Origin: CAIOZW01 sp049317725
Lineage (GTDB): Bacteria > Acidobacteriota > Blastocatellia > RBC074
Assembly (NCBI GenBank): GCA_049317725.1
Contig: JBMOHS010000104.1
Coordinates: 1-14,250, forward strand
Direction: 5' to 3'
DNA: 14,250 bases
Part shown: in pieces, positions 1 through 6,165 of the stretch
Position numbering within the stretch: position 1 is the first letter of the stretch
Layout: the number at the start of each line of letters is the position of its first letter
Notes under the pieces: model-generated
Database searches by the model: none
What the model was told of the DNA's origin: nothing
The model's input: the letters and a program-made list of their open reading frames with translations, nothing else
Position numbers and translations under genes: made by a program

Positions 1-26
1 CCCTGCCACCCCTGCCACCCCTGCCA
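1..26. repeat. 9-bp tandem repeat inside comEC
   Basis: Almost three copies of CCCTGCCAC lie head to tail on the plus strand at the window edge. On the coding strand the word is GGGGTGGCA. The period is a multiple of three, so it encodes repeated Trp-Gln-Gly about 15 residues after the ComEC metal-binding motif. The array may continue outside the window. Confidence 0.75.
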
Positions 27-2264
27 GGCCTCACCCACTGAAAAATTGCGTACCAGGGTCACAAAGCCTCCAATGTGGTCTTCGTGGTCGTGCGTTGCAA
101 CGATGCGGTCGAGTCGGCGGATTCCTTGGCTCCAGAGGAAGGGCATGAGGGCCATCTCGGCGATCCCGGGTTGGTCCTCCTCGAAGGTCCACTCGGGCTC
201 GACTTCCTGGAAGTCGCGGGTTCGACCTGGTCTGGCATCGCCGCCGCTGTCGATCAGCATGAGGTGGCGATCCGGAAACGAGGCCAGGATCGCGTCGCCC
301 TGCCCAACGTCGAGAAAGGTCAGGCTGAGTCGACCGACTGGCCGCGCGTGCGGCACGAGGGGGAGGAGAAAGACCAGCGGGATCGAAAAGAGCAGCAGGC
401 TCGCCCCGACGACCAGCTTGGCTGAGCGTCGCGAGCGATTCCGTTCTTCTGCCCCCTCGGGAGGCCCGAGCGGGTTCCACTGCTGGAGACACCAGAGAAG
501 AACCAGGAGTGCCCCGCCATAGACCATGAAGAGCCCCGGCCCAATCCCTGGAATCCCCGGCGGACGCAGGCTGCCACCCGGCCAACGGGCCATTGCCTCC
601 CCGATCTTGACTGACCAATCACCCAGCACGCCGAGAAGACGCGCCCAGCCAACCTCGGCACACCAGCCGCTCTCTGCTCCGGCCCCCCAGAGGAACGTGT
701 GGAGCCCGACTTCGAGGGCACCGCCGACCATGAGGATCGTAATCAGCGCCGACTCGATCAGGTTGATCGCCGGAGAGAGCAGCGAGACCCGATGAAACCG
801 GTCGATCATCAAGGGAAGCAGCGCGATCTGGATCAGCGTCGTCGAGAGCAGGCCAAGCCCAATTCCCCGCAGAACTGGCTGCAGTCGGCGCCGTGAAAGC
901 CAAGTAGCGGCCCGAGCCTTCGGCAGGCGATAACGGATCCGCTCGCGGCGCATCTCTCGCTGGAACCGCGCCCCATCCCAGAAGAGAACCTCCGCCCCCC
1001 CCTTGACCCATCTTGGGGCCCGTGGCGGAAAGGGAGTGGCAACCGTTGGCTGCCACTCCCCGATCGCCCGCAACCGCTCTCCAAGGGGGACGACCCAGAT
1101 GACAATCACTGCCACTGCCAAAAAGGAGAGCTGGAACCCGGGATCGAAGAGTCCCTGCGGTTGCCAGGCCAGCATCCCCAGGGCTGCCGCCCCCAGACCG
1201 TTGGCCCCGGAGTGGGATCGGGCCAGCTCCCGCCCGATCAAGTGGATCGACAACATCAGGACTGCCCGCAGGACGGGCGGCTCCGCCCCGACCATGGCCG
1301 CGTACCCCCAGATCAAGACCAGACCGATCGCCAGCCGCGTCTTCCGTCCGGAGATCACCCACCCAAGCCCCTTCCAGACCAGCATCGCCAGAATCGCGAC
1401 GTGGGCCCCGGAGATCACCAAGAGATGAAAAGTCCCTCCGTCACGAAAGGCCTCCCCTGCTTGACGCGAGAGAAAGTAGCGATTGCCGAAGAGGGAGGCG
1501 ACCAAGAGTCCTGCCGCCGGTTGCTCGACCTCTCGCAGGAGGATCCGAATCGCCTCGGCACGCCCCCGCCAGAGCCACGCCAAGACACGGGAACGCGGGC
1601 CCCGCCCTTGCCTCTCCAGCAGCAGCGGGCTCTTGACCGTGCCGGTCGCGGCAATCCCTCGCCCCTCGAGAATCTCTCCCAAGGGTGGTGCCCCTGGGTT
1701 GCGGTAGCCCCAGCGGAGCCGCAACCGCACCAGCCCCCGAAGCCGATCGCCATACTCCAACCCGAGTGCGTCGTACTCCCGACGAGTGACGAGATCCCGA
1801 ACCGGCACGACCAACCGGACGCTCCCCCGCACCGGGACTGTCCGGCGCTCTGACGTCACGTGCGAGATGTCCAGCCAGAGGTGAATCCGGTCAGGGGCCA
1901 GCTCCGGCTCCCGCTTGAGGCTTCCCTCAAGCGCGACCGGCTCCTCTTCGTGAAAGACGCCCGCTTCGTAGAGCGCCCGGATCGACCCGGTCTGCCGCTC
2001 CTCCAGATCGACCTGCCAGCAGAGCCCTCCAGCTCCGGCCAGCCCGATCCACAACCCGAATGCGGTGCCACGACGCCACCGCAACGCGAGCGGAAGCCCC
2101 CAACCGAGCCCGGCCATCCCGATCCAAATCGCCGTCGGAACCTTCCCAGTCGCGGCGAGAGACATCCCAGCGACGAACGAGATTCCCGCCCACCACAATG
2201 GCGCATCCCCGCTCCCAAGCCCTGGGAAGCGATACCGTCTCACCGAATCGAGTCTGCCTTCCAC
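1..2264 (-). CDS. comEC: ComEC/Rec2 DNA-uptake channel (3' end beyond window)
   Basis: This is the inner-membrane channel protein that carries single-stranded DNA into the cytoplasm during natural transformation. About 754 codons are open and in one frame to the window edge; I checked the frame at four widely spaced points. The N-terminus has hydrophobic segments (WWAGISFVAGMSL and following), matching the DUF4131-type region. The competence-domain signature HLLVISGAHVAIL lies near residues 280-292. The C-terminal metallo-beta-lactamase-like domain starts with LDVGQGD near residue 651 and has the metal motif THDHEDHIGG at 724-733 (H725, H727, D729, H730). The chosen GTG follows a GGAGGGGA ribosome site by about 5 bases; a GTG 21 bases downstream is an alternative. 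It is the last gene of the run and sits 119 bases after the methyltransferase gene. An in-frame Trp-Gln-Gly repeat occurs at the edge. The family call is firm; the exact start is not. Confidence 0.93.
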   Translation of the reverse strand, partial: MEGRLDSVRRYRFPGLGSGDAPLWWAGISFVAGMSLAATGKVPTAIWIGMAGLGWGLPLALRWRRGTAFGLWIGLAGAGGLCWQVDLEERQTGSIRALYEAGVFHEEEPVALEGSLKREPELAPDRIHLWLDISHVTSERRTVPVRGSVRLVVPVRDLVTRREYDALGLEYGDRLRGLVRLRLRWGYRNPGAPPLGEILEGRGIAATGTVKSPLLLERQGRGPRSRVLAWLWRGRAEAIRILLREVEQPAAGLLVASLFGNRYFLSRQAGEAFRDGGTFHLLVISGAHVAILAMLVWKGLGWVISGRKTRLAIGLVLIWGYAAMVGAEPPVLRAVLMLSIHLIGRELARSHSGANGLGAAALGMLAWQPQGLFDPGFQLSFLAVAVIVIWVVPLGERLRAIGEWQPTVATPFPPRAPRWVKGGAEVLFWDGARFQREMRRERIRYRLPKARAATWLSRRRLQPVLRGIGLGLLSTTLIQIALLPLMIDRFHRVSLLSPAINLIESALITILMVGGALEVGLHTFLWGAGAESGWCAEVGWARLLGVLGDWSVKIGEAMARWPGGSLRPPGIPGIGPGLFMVYGGALLVLLWCLQQWNPLGPPEGAEERNRSRRSAKLVVGASLLLFSIPLVFLLPLVPHARPVGRLSLTFLDVGQGDAILASFPDRHLMLIDSGGDARPGRTRDFQEVEPEWTFEEDQPGIAEMALMPFLWSQGIRRLDRIVATHDHEDHIGGFVTLVRNFSVGEAWQGWQGWQ

Positions 2265-2329
2265 ACTCCCCTCCCTCTCCACTTTCGAGTGATGGCTCGA
2301 ACAGGGCTCCGCAATGGCACTCAACCAAA

Positions 2330-2372
2330 GGGGTGGCAAGGGGTGGGGGGTGGCAAGGGGTGGGGGGTGGCA
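2330..2372. repeat. 17-bp G-rich tandem repeat upstream of comEC
   Basis: The plus strand carries two full copies of GGGGTGGCAAGGGGTGG and the start of a third. The word GGGGTGGCA begins at 2330, 2347 and 2364, an exact 17-base period. It lies in the 119-base gap between the methyltransferase stop and the comEC start. The comEC leader RNA would therefore carry the C-rich complement (TGCCACCCC three times). The plus strand has many closely spaced G-runs and could form a G-quadruplex. The rest of the gap holds only the comEC ribosome site. Confidence 0.85.
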
Positions 2373-2383
2373 GAAAGCAGCGA

Positions 2384-3628
2384 TCAGCAAGACCGATGCA
2401 GCTGGACGACGGTCTCGACGTGGTATGTCTGAGGAAAGAGGTCGACGGCCGTCACGGCGATTGGATGATACCCGGCCGCAGCCAACTGTTTCAAATCGCG
2501 GGCAAGCGTCGCCGGGTCGCAAGAAACGTAGACGATCTGGGTGGGGGCAAGGGCGACGATGCGTTCGATGACCACCCGACCGGCGCCGGCACGCGGAGGG
2601 TCGAGTACGAGAAGATCGGGGCGCTCCCATCCGCGGGTTCGCTGACCCAGCCAATGCTCGACGGAGAGCGGCTGATAGGTCACGTTCTGCAAGCCGTGGC
2701 GCCGAACGTTGGCCTCGCCGTGCGCGGCGGAGAGCCGACTGCCCTCGACCGCACAGACGCGCCGGAAGCGACTGGCCAGCGGCAGCGTGAAGAGCCCGAC
2801 ACCGGCGTAGAGATCGATCGCCGTCTCCCCGCTGGTCTCCCCCAAGACCGTCTCGACCAGCGGCCCAACCAGGAACCGGTTGCCCTGAAAGAACGACCGG
2901 ATCCCAAAGCGGTAGCGATAGGCTCCGACGGCCTGTTCGACCGTCCCGCGCGCGTCGACCTCAGCGGTGCGCCCACCCTCTCCCGTTGCCGGGACTACTT
3001 GGACCTGGGGTCCGTTGGGGCCCTCCCCCGTCACGACATAGAGCCGCGTCGCCTCGGAAGGGAGTCGGCTGGGCGACTCACGCAACTCCTGGAGCCACCG
3101 ATTGGCCTCGGGAGGAAGTACCGGACAGTCCACCTCCAGTTCACAAAGACGATCCGACGCGGCCTCGAGGAACCCGATCTGGGTCTCCCCTCCAGCCGAT
3201 CGCCCAATCCTCAACTCCGCACGCGAGCGATAGCCCCAGGGCTCCCCAAAAAGAATCGGGAGCGGTCCCGTCCAGTCGATCCCGCCCAGACGCCGCAACG
3301 ATTCCCGAACGAACCCGACCTTGGCCTCCCGCTGCGCCTCGTCCGTCAGGTGCTGGAGCTGACACCCCCCACATCGGCCAAAGTAGCGGCACGGAGGCGT
3401 GCGCCGCACCGGCGAGGGATCGAGCACCGTCACCAATGTCGCCCGCGCCAAGCGCCGATCGACCGAATGAATCCGGACCCGCACCCGATCCCCTGCCGCC
3501 GTCAGAGGGACCAGCACCGTCGAGTTCCCCACTCGCAGGAGCCCCTCCCCCCCGTAGACCAACTTCTCGATCTCTCCCTCGTACTCGACTCCAACCTGGA
3601 GCGGGGAGCTCTCTAGCGTAGTATCCAT
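2384..3628 (-). CDS. rlmD: RNA uracil-5-methyltransferase, RumA/RlmD family
   Basis: This SAM-dependent enzyme methylates C5 of a uridine in RNA, most likely 23S rRNA. The 414 residues fit the family. A TRAM-like RNA-binding domain spans roughly residues 10-70. An iron-sulfur site is formed by C80, C86 and C89 (CRYFGRCGGC), with C168 in DCPVL as the likely fourth ligand. The SAM motif DLYAGVG is at 272-278, a DPPRAG motif follows, the catalytic cysteine is C370 in VSCDP, and the general-base glutamate is E405 in FPQTYHVE. All expected residues are present. The ATG has only a weak purine-rich site before it. The gene lies 57 bases after the unknown gene, in the same frame, so the two are probably co-transcribed. 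Sequence alone cannot separate RlmD from RlmC/RlmCD or TrmA-like specificity; the iron-sulfur ligands favour RlmD/RlmCD over TrmA. Confidence 0.92.
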   Translation of the reverse strand: MDTTLESSPLQVGVEYEGEIEKLVYGGEGLLRVGNSTVLVPLTAAGDRVRVRIHSVDRRLARATLVTVLDPSPVRRTPPCRYFGRCGGCQLQHLTDEAQREAKVGFVRESLRRLGGIDWTGPLPILFGEPWGYRSRAELRIGRSAGGETQIGFLEAASDRLCELEVDCPVLPPEANRWLQELRESPSRLPSEATRLYVVTGEGPNGPQVQVVPATGEGGRTAEVDARGTVEQAVGAYRYRFGIRSFFQGNRFLVGPLVETVLGETSGETAIDLYAGVGLFTLPLASRFRRVCAVEGSRLSAAHGEANVRRHGLQNVTYQPLSVEHWLGQRTRGWERPDLLVLDPPRAGAGRVVIERIVALAPTQIVYVSCDPATLARDLKQLAAAGYHPIAVTAVDLFPQTYHVETVVQLHRSC

Positions 3629-3685
3629 CTTTTTTCTTCTGGCTTCTTTTGGGCTTTTTCCGGATGACGGGACGCTTGCGGCCGC

Positions 3686-4429
3686 TCACAACCCAAGGTA
3701 GAAGAGGCTCAGCCGCGGAAGCCGGAATTGCTCCCTCAGGCGACGGACGAGGTAGTTGTCGAGTGTCTGCTGGTAGATCTCAGGCTTCATTGTCTCCCGG
3801 TACGGTTTGAGTTGCTGGCGCCCCTCGCGCCCCCATTCCTCAAGGATCGGCGGAGGCAGCTCGGCCCGCAGCCCCGTCATCAGCGTCTCTTCGACACGGG
3901 TCAAGTCGGCCTCAAGTGCCTCGTAGGAGATCTGCCGCGCCACCTGCAACTCCCCGAGGAGCGCCTCGATGCGCCCGATCGCGCGGGTGATCAATTCCCG
4001 TACTGGACTTTCGAGCGGCTCCTCTTCGCGGCGTCGCGCGAAGGCGGCCATCTGCTGCGTGAGGTAATCCCGGACACGCTCGCGTTCAAAGAAGGCCCCG
4101 TCTTCCCCCGTCTGGCTGGTCGGCCCCCCGGTCGTGGCGGTCTCGGCGGCTGCTCCGACTCTCGACTCCAGATAGTCTTCGTAACAGGCCTCCACCTCTT
4201 GACGGCAGTAGAAGAGCGTGTTGACCTTCCGCCCACGCCGCGTCTGCGCCATCCGCTTGTCGTGGGCCTCGAACGATTGGTGGATTCCGCGAAGCACGAT
4301 GTGGAGTGGGATTCCCCGCTGCTTCCACGCCTCGATCAGCGACCAGTCGAGCGGGGAGACCAGGAGGTGGCTTCCTCGCCGACGAATAAACTCCTCTTCG
4401 ATCTCGGTAAAATAGGTAAAGTAGTTCAC
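3686..4429 (-). CDS. Conserved-looking protein of unknown function, coupled to birA
   Basis: I do not recognise a named domain. The 247-residue product starts MNYFTYFTEIEEEFIRRRG and continues with SPLDWSLIEAWKQRGIPLHI, which looks like a compact conserved N-terminal module. A second conserved-looking block, NTLFYCRQEVEACYEDYLES, lies near residues 70-90. A short Thr/Gly-rich linker follows, then a strongly charged helical region to about residue 200 and an Arg/Leu-rich C-terminus. There is no signal peptide or membrane segment, so it is probably cytoplasmic. The GTG start shares GTGA with the birA stop (4-base overlap), and a GGGGAGG ribosome site sits about 12 bases upstream. This supports the start and implies translational coupling. 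I recall similar proteins annotated as hypothetical in Acidobacteriota, but I cannot check that here. Function is unknown. Confidence 0.85.
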   Translation of the reverse strand: MNYFTYFTEIEEEFIRRRGSHLLVSPLDWSLIEAWKQRGIPLHIVLRGIHQSFEAHDKRMAQTRRGRKVNTLFYCRQEVEACYEDYLESRVGAAAETATTGGPTSQTGEDGAFFERERVRDYLTQQMAAFARRREEEPLESPVRELITRAIGRIEALLGELQVARQISYEALEADLTRVEETLMTGLRAELPPPILEEWGREGRQQLKPYRETMKPEIYQQTLDNYLVRRLREQFRLPRLSLFYLGL

Positions 4430-5205
4430 AGGGAAGGGGCCTCCCCAACCGGTCGCAAATGTGAGACCTCCCCGGTGACAATCGTGCGAACCGTCCCGCT
4501 CGGGGTAATCAGCCGGAGCGCTCCTTCCAGGTCGAGCCCGGCGGTAACCCCCTCGACGCGCTCCCCAGCCACGGTGACCCCGACGGCCCGACCCCGTCCA
4601 TAACTCGAACAGGCAAGCCAACGATCCCGGATTGCGCTCTCCCCTTCGTTACACCACTGTTGATACCAGTGTGCCAGTCGCTCAAGGAGCCGTGTCCGGA
4701 CGAGGGCAACCTCGATCGATCGCCCAGTCTCGATCCGGTACGAGGTCGCAGTCTGATCGAGTGGCGGTGGAAACAAGTGGTGGTTGAGGTTGATGCCGAT
4801 CCCGACGATGGCCCGCTCAAGGCGTCCACTCGACGACGTTTCACTCTCGATGAGGATGCCGCCAATCTTCCGCTCGCCAATCAGCAGGTCATTCGGCCAC
4901 TTGATGTCGACGCCATCCAGCCCCAGATCGAGCAATGTCTCCGCTCCCGCGACCGCCGCCAGCAGGCTCAACCAGCCCGCCTTTCTCATCATCGTTCCCG
5001 GGCAAAGCAACGCGGAGAGATAGAGGCCGGCCCCGGCCGCCGAATGCCACTGATTCGACTGGCGCCCCCGGCCAGCGGTCTGCTCATCGGCGGTCACGAC
5101 CGTCCACTCCGGCGCCTCCCGCATCCCTTTGAGGTAGGTATTGGTCGAATCGACCGTCGGTAGATGATGGATCAGAAACGGTTGATGACCGCTGGTCTCC
5201 GGCAT
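4426..5205 (-). CDS. birA: Biotin-[acetyl-CoA-carboxylase] ligase, no DNA-binding domain
   Basis: The enzyme activates biotin to biotinyl-5'-AMP and attaches it to the carrier protein of biotin-dependent carboxylases such as acetyl-CoA carboxylase. With 259 residues it contains only the catalytic and C-terminal domains. It lacks the N-terminal helix-turn-helix of E. coli BirA, so it should be a ligase and not a repressor. Visible motifs are VDSTNTYL at 18-25, the biotin loop GRGRQSNQW at 45-53, KWPNDLL at 102-108 and RKIGGILIE at 112-120. A beta-barrel-like C-terminus ends in TGEVSHLRP. The ATG at 5205 follows GGGAGAGG closely; a GTG at 5235, 5 bases after the nadC stop, would add ten residues. 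The second half of the biotin loop (Ser50, Asn51) differs from the usual Gly-Arg. It is tightly packed between nadC and the unknown gene. Confidence 0.95.
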   Translation of the reverse strand: MPETSGHQPFLIHHLPTVDSTNTYLKGMREAPEWTVVTADEQTAGRGRQSNQWHSAAGAGLYLSALLCPGTMMRKAGWLSLLAAVAGAETLLDLGLDGVDIKWPNDLLIGERKIGGILIESETSSSGRLERAIVGIGINLNHHLFPPPLDQTATSYRIETGRSIEVALVRTRLLERLAHWYQQWCNEGESAIRDRWLACSSYGRGRAVGVTVAGERVEGVTAGLDLEGALRLITPSGTVRTIVTGEVSHLRPVGEAPSL

Positions 5206-5240
5206 GTCCTCTCCCGCCTCTTCCCTTCTCTCCACGACTC

Positions 5241-6110
5241 TCAGGCAGGCTTGATCTTGAAACTGATGTCGACTGCAGGAACGGAATGGGTCAGCGCCCC
5301 AATCGAGATCAGGTCGACCCCAGCCTCGGCATAGCTCCGGACATTGGCCAGGGTAATTCCCCCAGAAGCCTCGGTCAGCGTGCGGCGCTGCTCTCCGGGT
5401 TCATGGGCCTCGACGAGCACCACCGCCTCCCGCACCATCTCCGGGGTCATGTTGTCCAACAGCAGAATATCTGCCCGCGCAGCGAGAGCTTCCTTGACTT
5501 GGCTGAGAGTGGCCACCTCGACCTCGATCTTGTGGAGATGTCCACAGGACTCCCGCGCCCGACGGACGGCCTCGGTCACCCCACCCGCCAGAGCAAGGTG
5601 ATTGTCCTTGATCAGAACACCATCATCGAGACCCATTCGATGATTGGCCCCACCTCCCACGGTCACCGCATACTTCTCGACGAGGCGCATCCCAGGAGTC
5701 GTCTTTCGCGTGTCGACGATCCGCGCCTTCGTCCCGGCGACCGCCTCGACATACTGTCGGGTCAACGTAGCAATTCCGGAGAGCCGCTGCATGAAATTGA
5801 GCGCGACCCGCTCAGCAGCCAACAACATCTGCGCCTCCCCTGCTACCCGTGCAAAGACCTTTCCTTTTGCGACGACTTCGCCATCCGCCGCCATCGATTC
5901 GATCTGTAGGTACGGATCGAACGAAGTGAAGACCGCATCGGCGACCTCCAACCCAGCCAAGACCAGCTCCTGTTTAGCCAGAAAACTTCCGCGCGCTTTG
6001 GTACCTGAACGGACAACCGCCCGCGAAGTGACATCTCCGCGGCCGAGATCTTCCTCGAGCGCCTGAGCCACCAATTCGAACACTTCATCGAGATCGAGTG
6101 GATTGAGCAT
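5241..6110 (-). CDS. nadC: Nicotinate-nucleotide pyrophosphorylase (quinolinate phosphoribosyltransferase)
   Basis: NadC converts quinolinate and PRPP to nicotinate mononucleotide, CO2 and pyrophosphate in de novo NAD synthesis. The 289 residues match the family length. The N-terminal domain has EEDLGRGDVTS at 19-29. The barrel has the conserved ERVALNFMQRLSG at 100-112, DTRKTTPG at 133-140 (phosphate and quinolinate binding), K146, GGGANHRMGL at 152-161 and IKDNH at 167-171. Later motifs are EVEV, LLLDNM, EASGGI and the C-terminal ISIGALTHS. All catalytic-site features are intact. It starts with ATG 46 bases after valS, with only a weak AGGA some 12 bases upstream, and ends 35 bases before the preferred birA start. 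nadA and nadB are not in the window, so regulation by NAD status cannot be judged. Confidence 0.97.
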   Translation of the reverse strand: MLNPLDLDEVFELVAQALEEDLGRGDVTSRAVVRSGTKARGSFLAKQELVLAGLEVADAVFTSFDPYLQIESMAADGEVVAKGKVFARVAGEAQMLLAAERVALNFMQRLSGIATLTRQYVEAVAGTKARIVDTRKTTPGMRLVEKYAVTVGGGANHRMGLDDGVLIKDNHLALAGGVTEAVRRARESCGHLHKIEVEVATLSQVKEALAARADILLLDNMTPEMVREAVVLVEAHEPGEQRRTLTEASGGITLANVRSYAEAGVDLISIGALTHSVPAVDISFKIKPA

Positions 6111-6150
6111 CGTTCTCTCGTCCTGACGCGCACTCCAGGCGCGCCCAAAG

Positions 6151-6165
6151 GGCCTCCTAGAGGCC
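6151..6165 (-). other. Palindrome centred on the valS stop codon
   Basis: GGCCTC and GAGGCC flank the three bases that form the valS TAG stop. The 6-bp arms are perfect. No T-tract follows on the minus strand, so I do not call it an intrinsic terminator. It may be a chance GC-rich palindrome or a weak processing or pause site between valS and nadC. Confidence 0.35.

Noticed and set aside
1..2264. comEC as a frameshifted pseudogene
   Set aside because: Several shorter open frames on the same strand suggested fragments, but the third frame is continuous from 2264 to the edge, and ComEC motifs at residues about 280, 651 and 724 are all in phase.
2060..3616. 518-codon plus-strand open frame
   Set aside because: It lies opposite the well-supported RNA methyltransferase and comEC start. 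Its composition (Arg/Pro/Asp-rich, no motif) is that of an antisense shadow in GC-rich DNA.
3141..3689. Minus-strand GTG frame (MSGRKRPVIRKKPKRSQKKK...) overlapping the unknown-gene stop by 4 bases
   Set aside because: The overlap resembles the birA coupling, but the frame then runs out of phase through rlmD with low-complexity Gly/Arg/Ala sequence. A short basic peptide is conceivable but unsupported.
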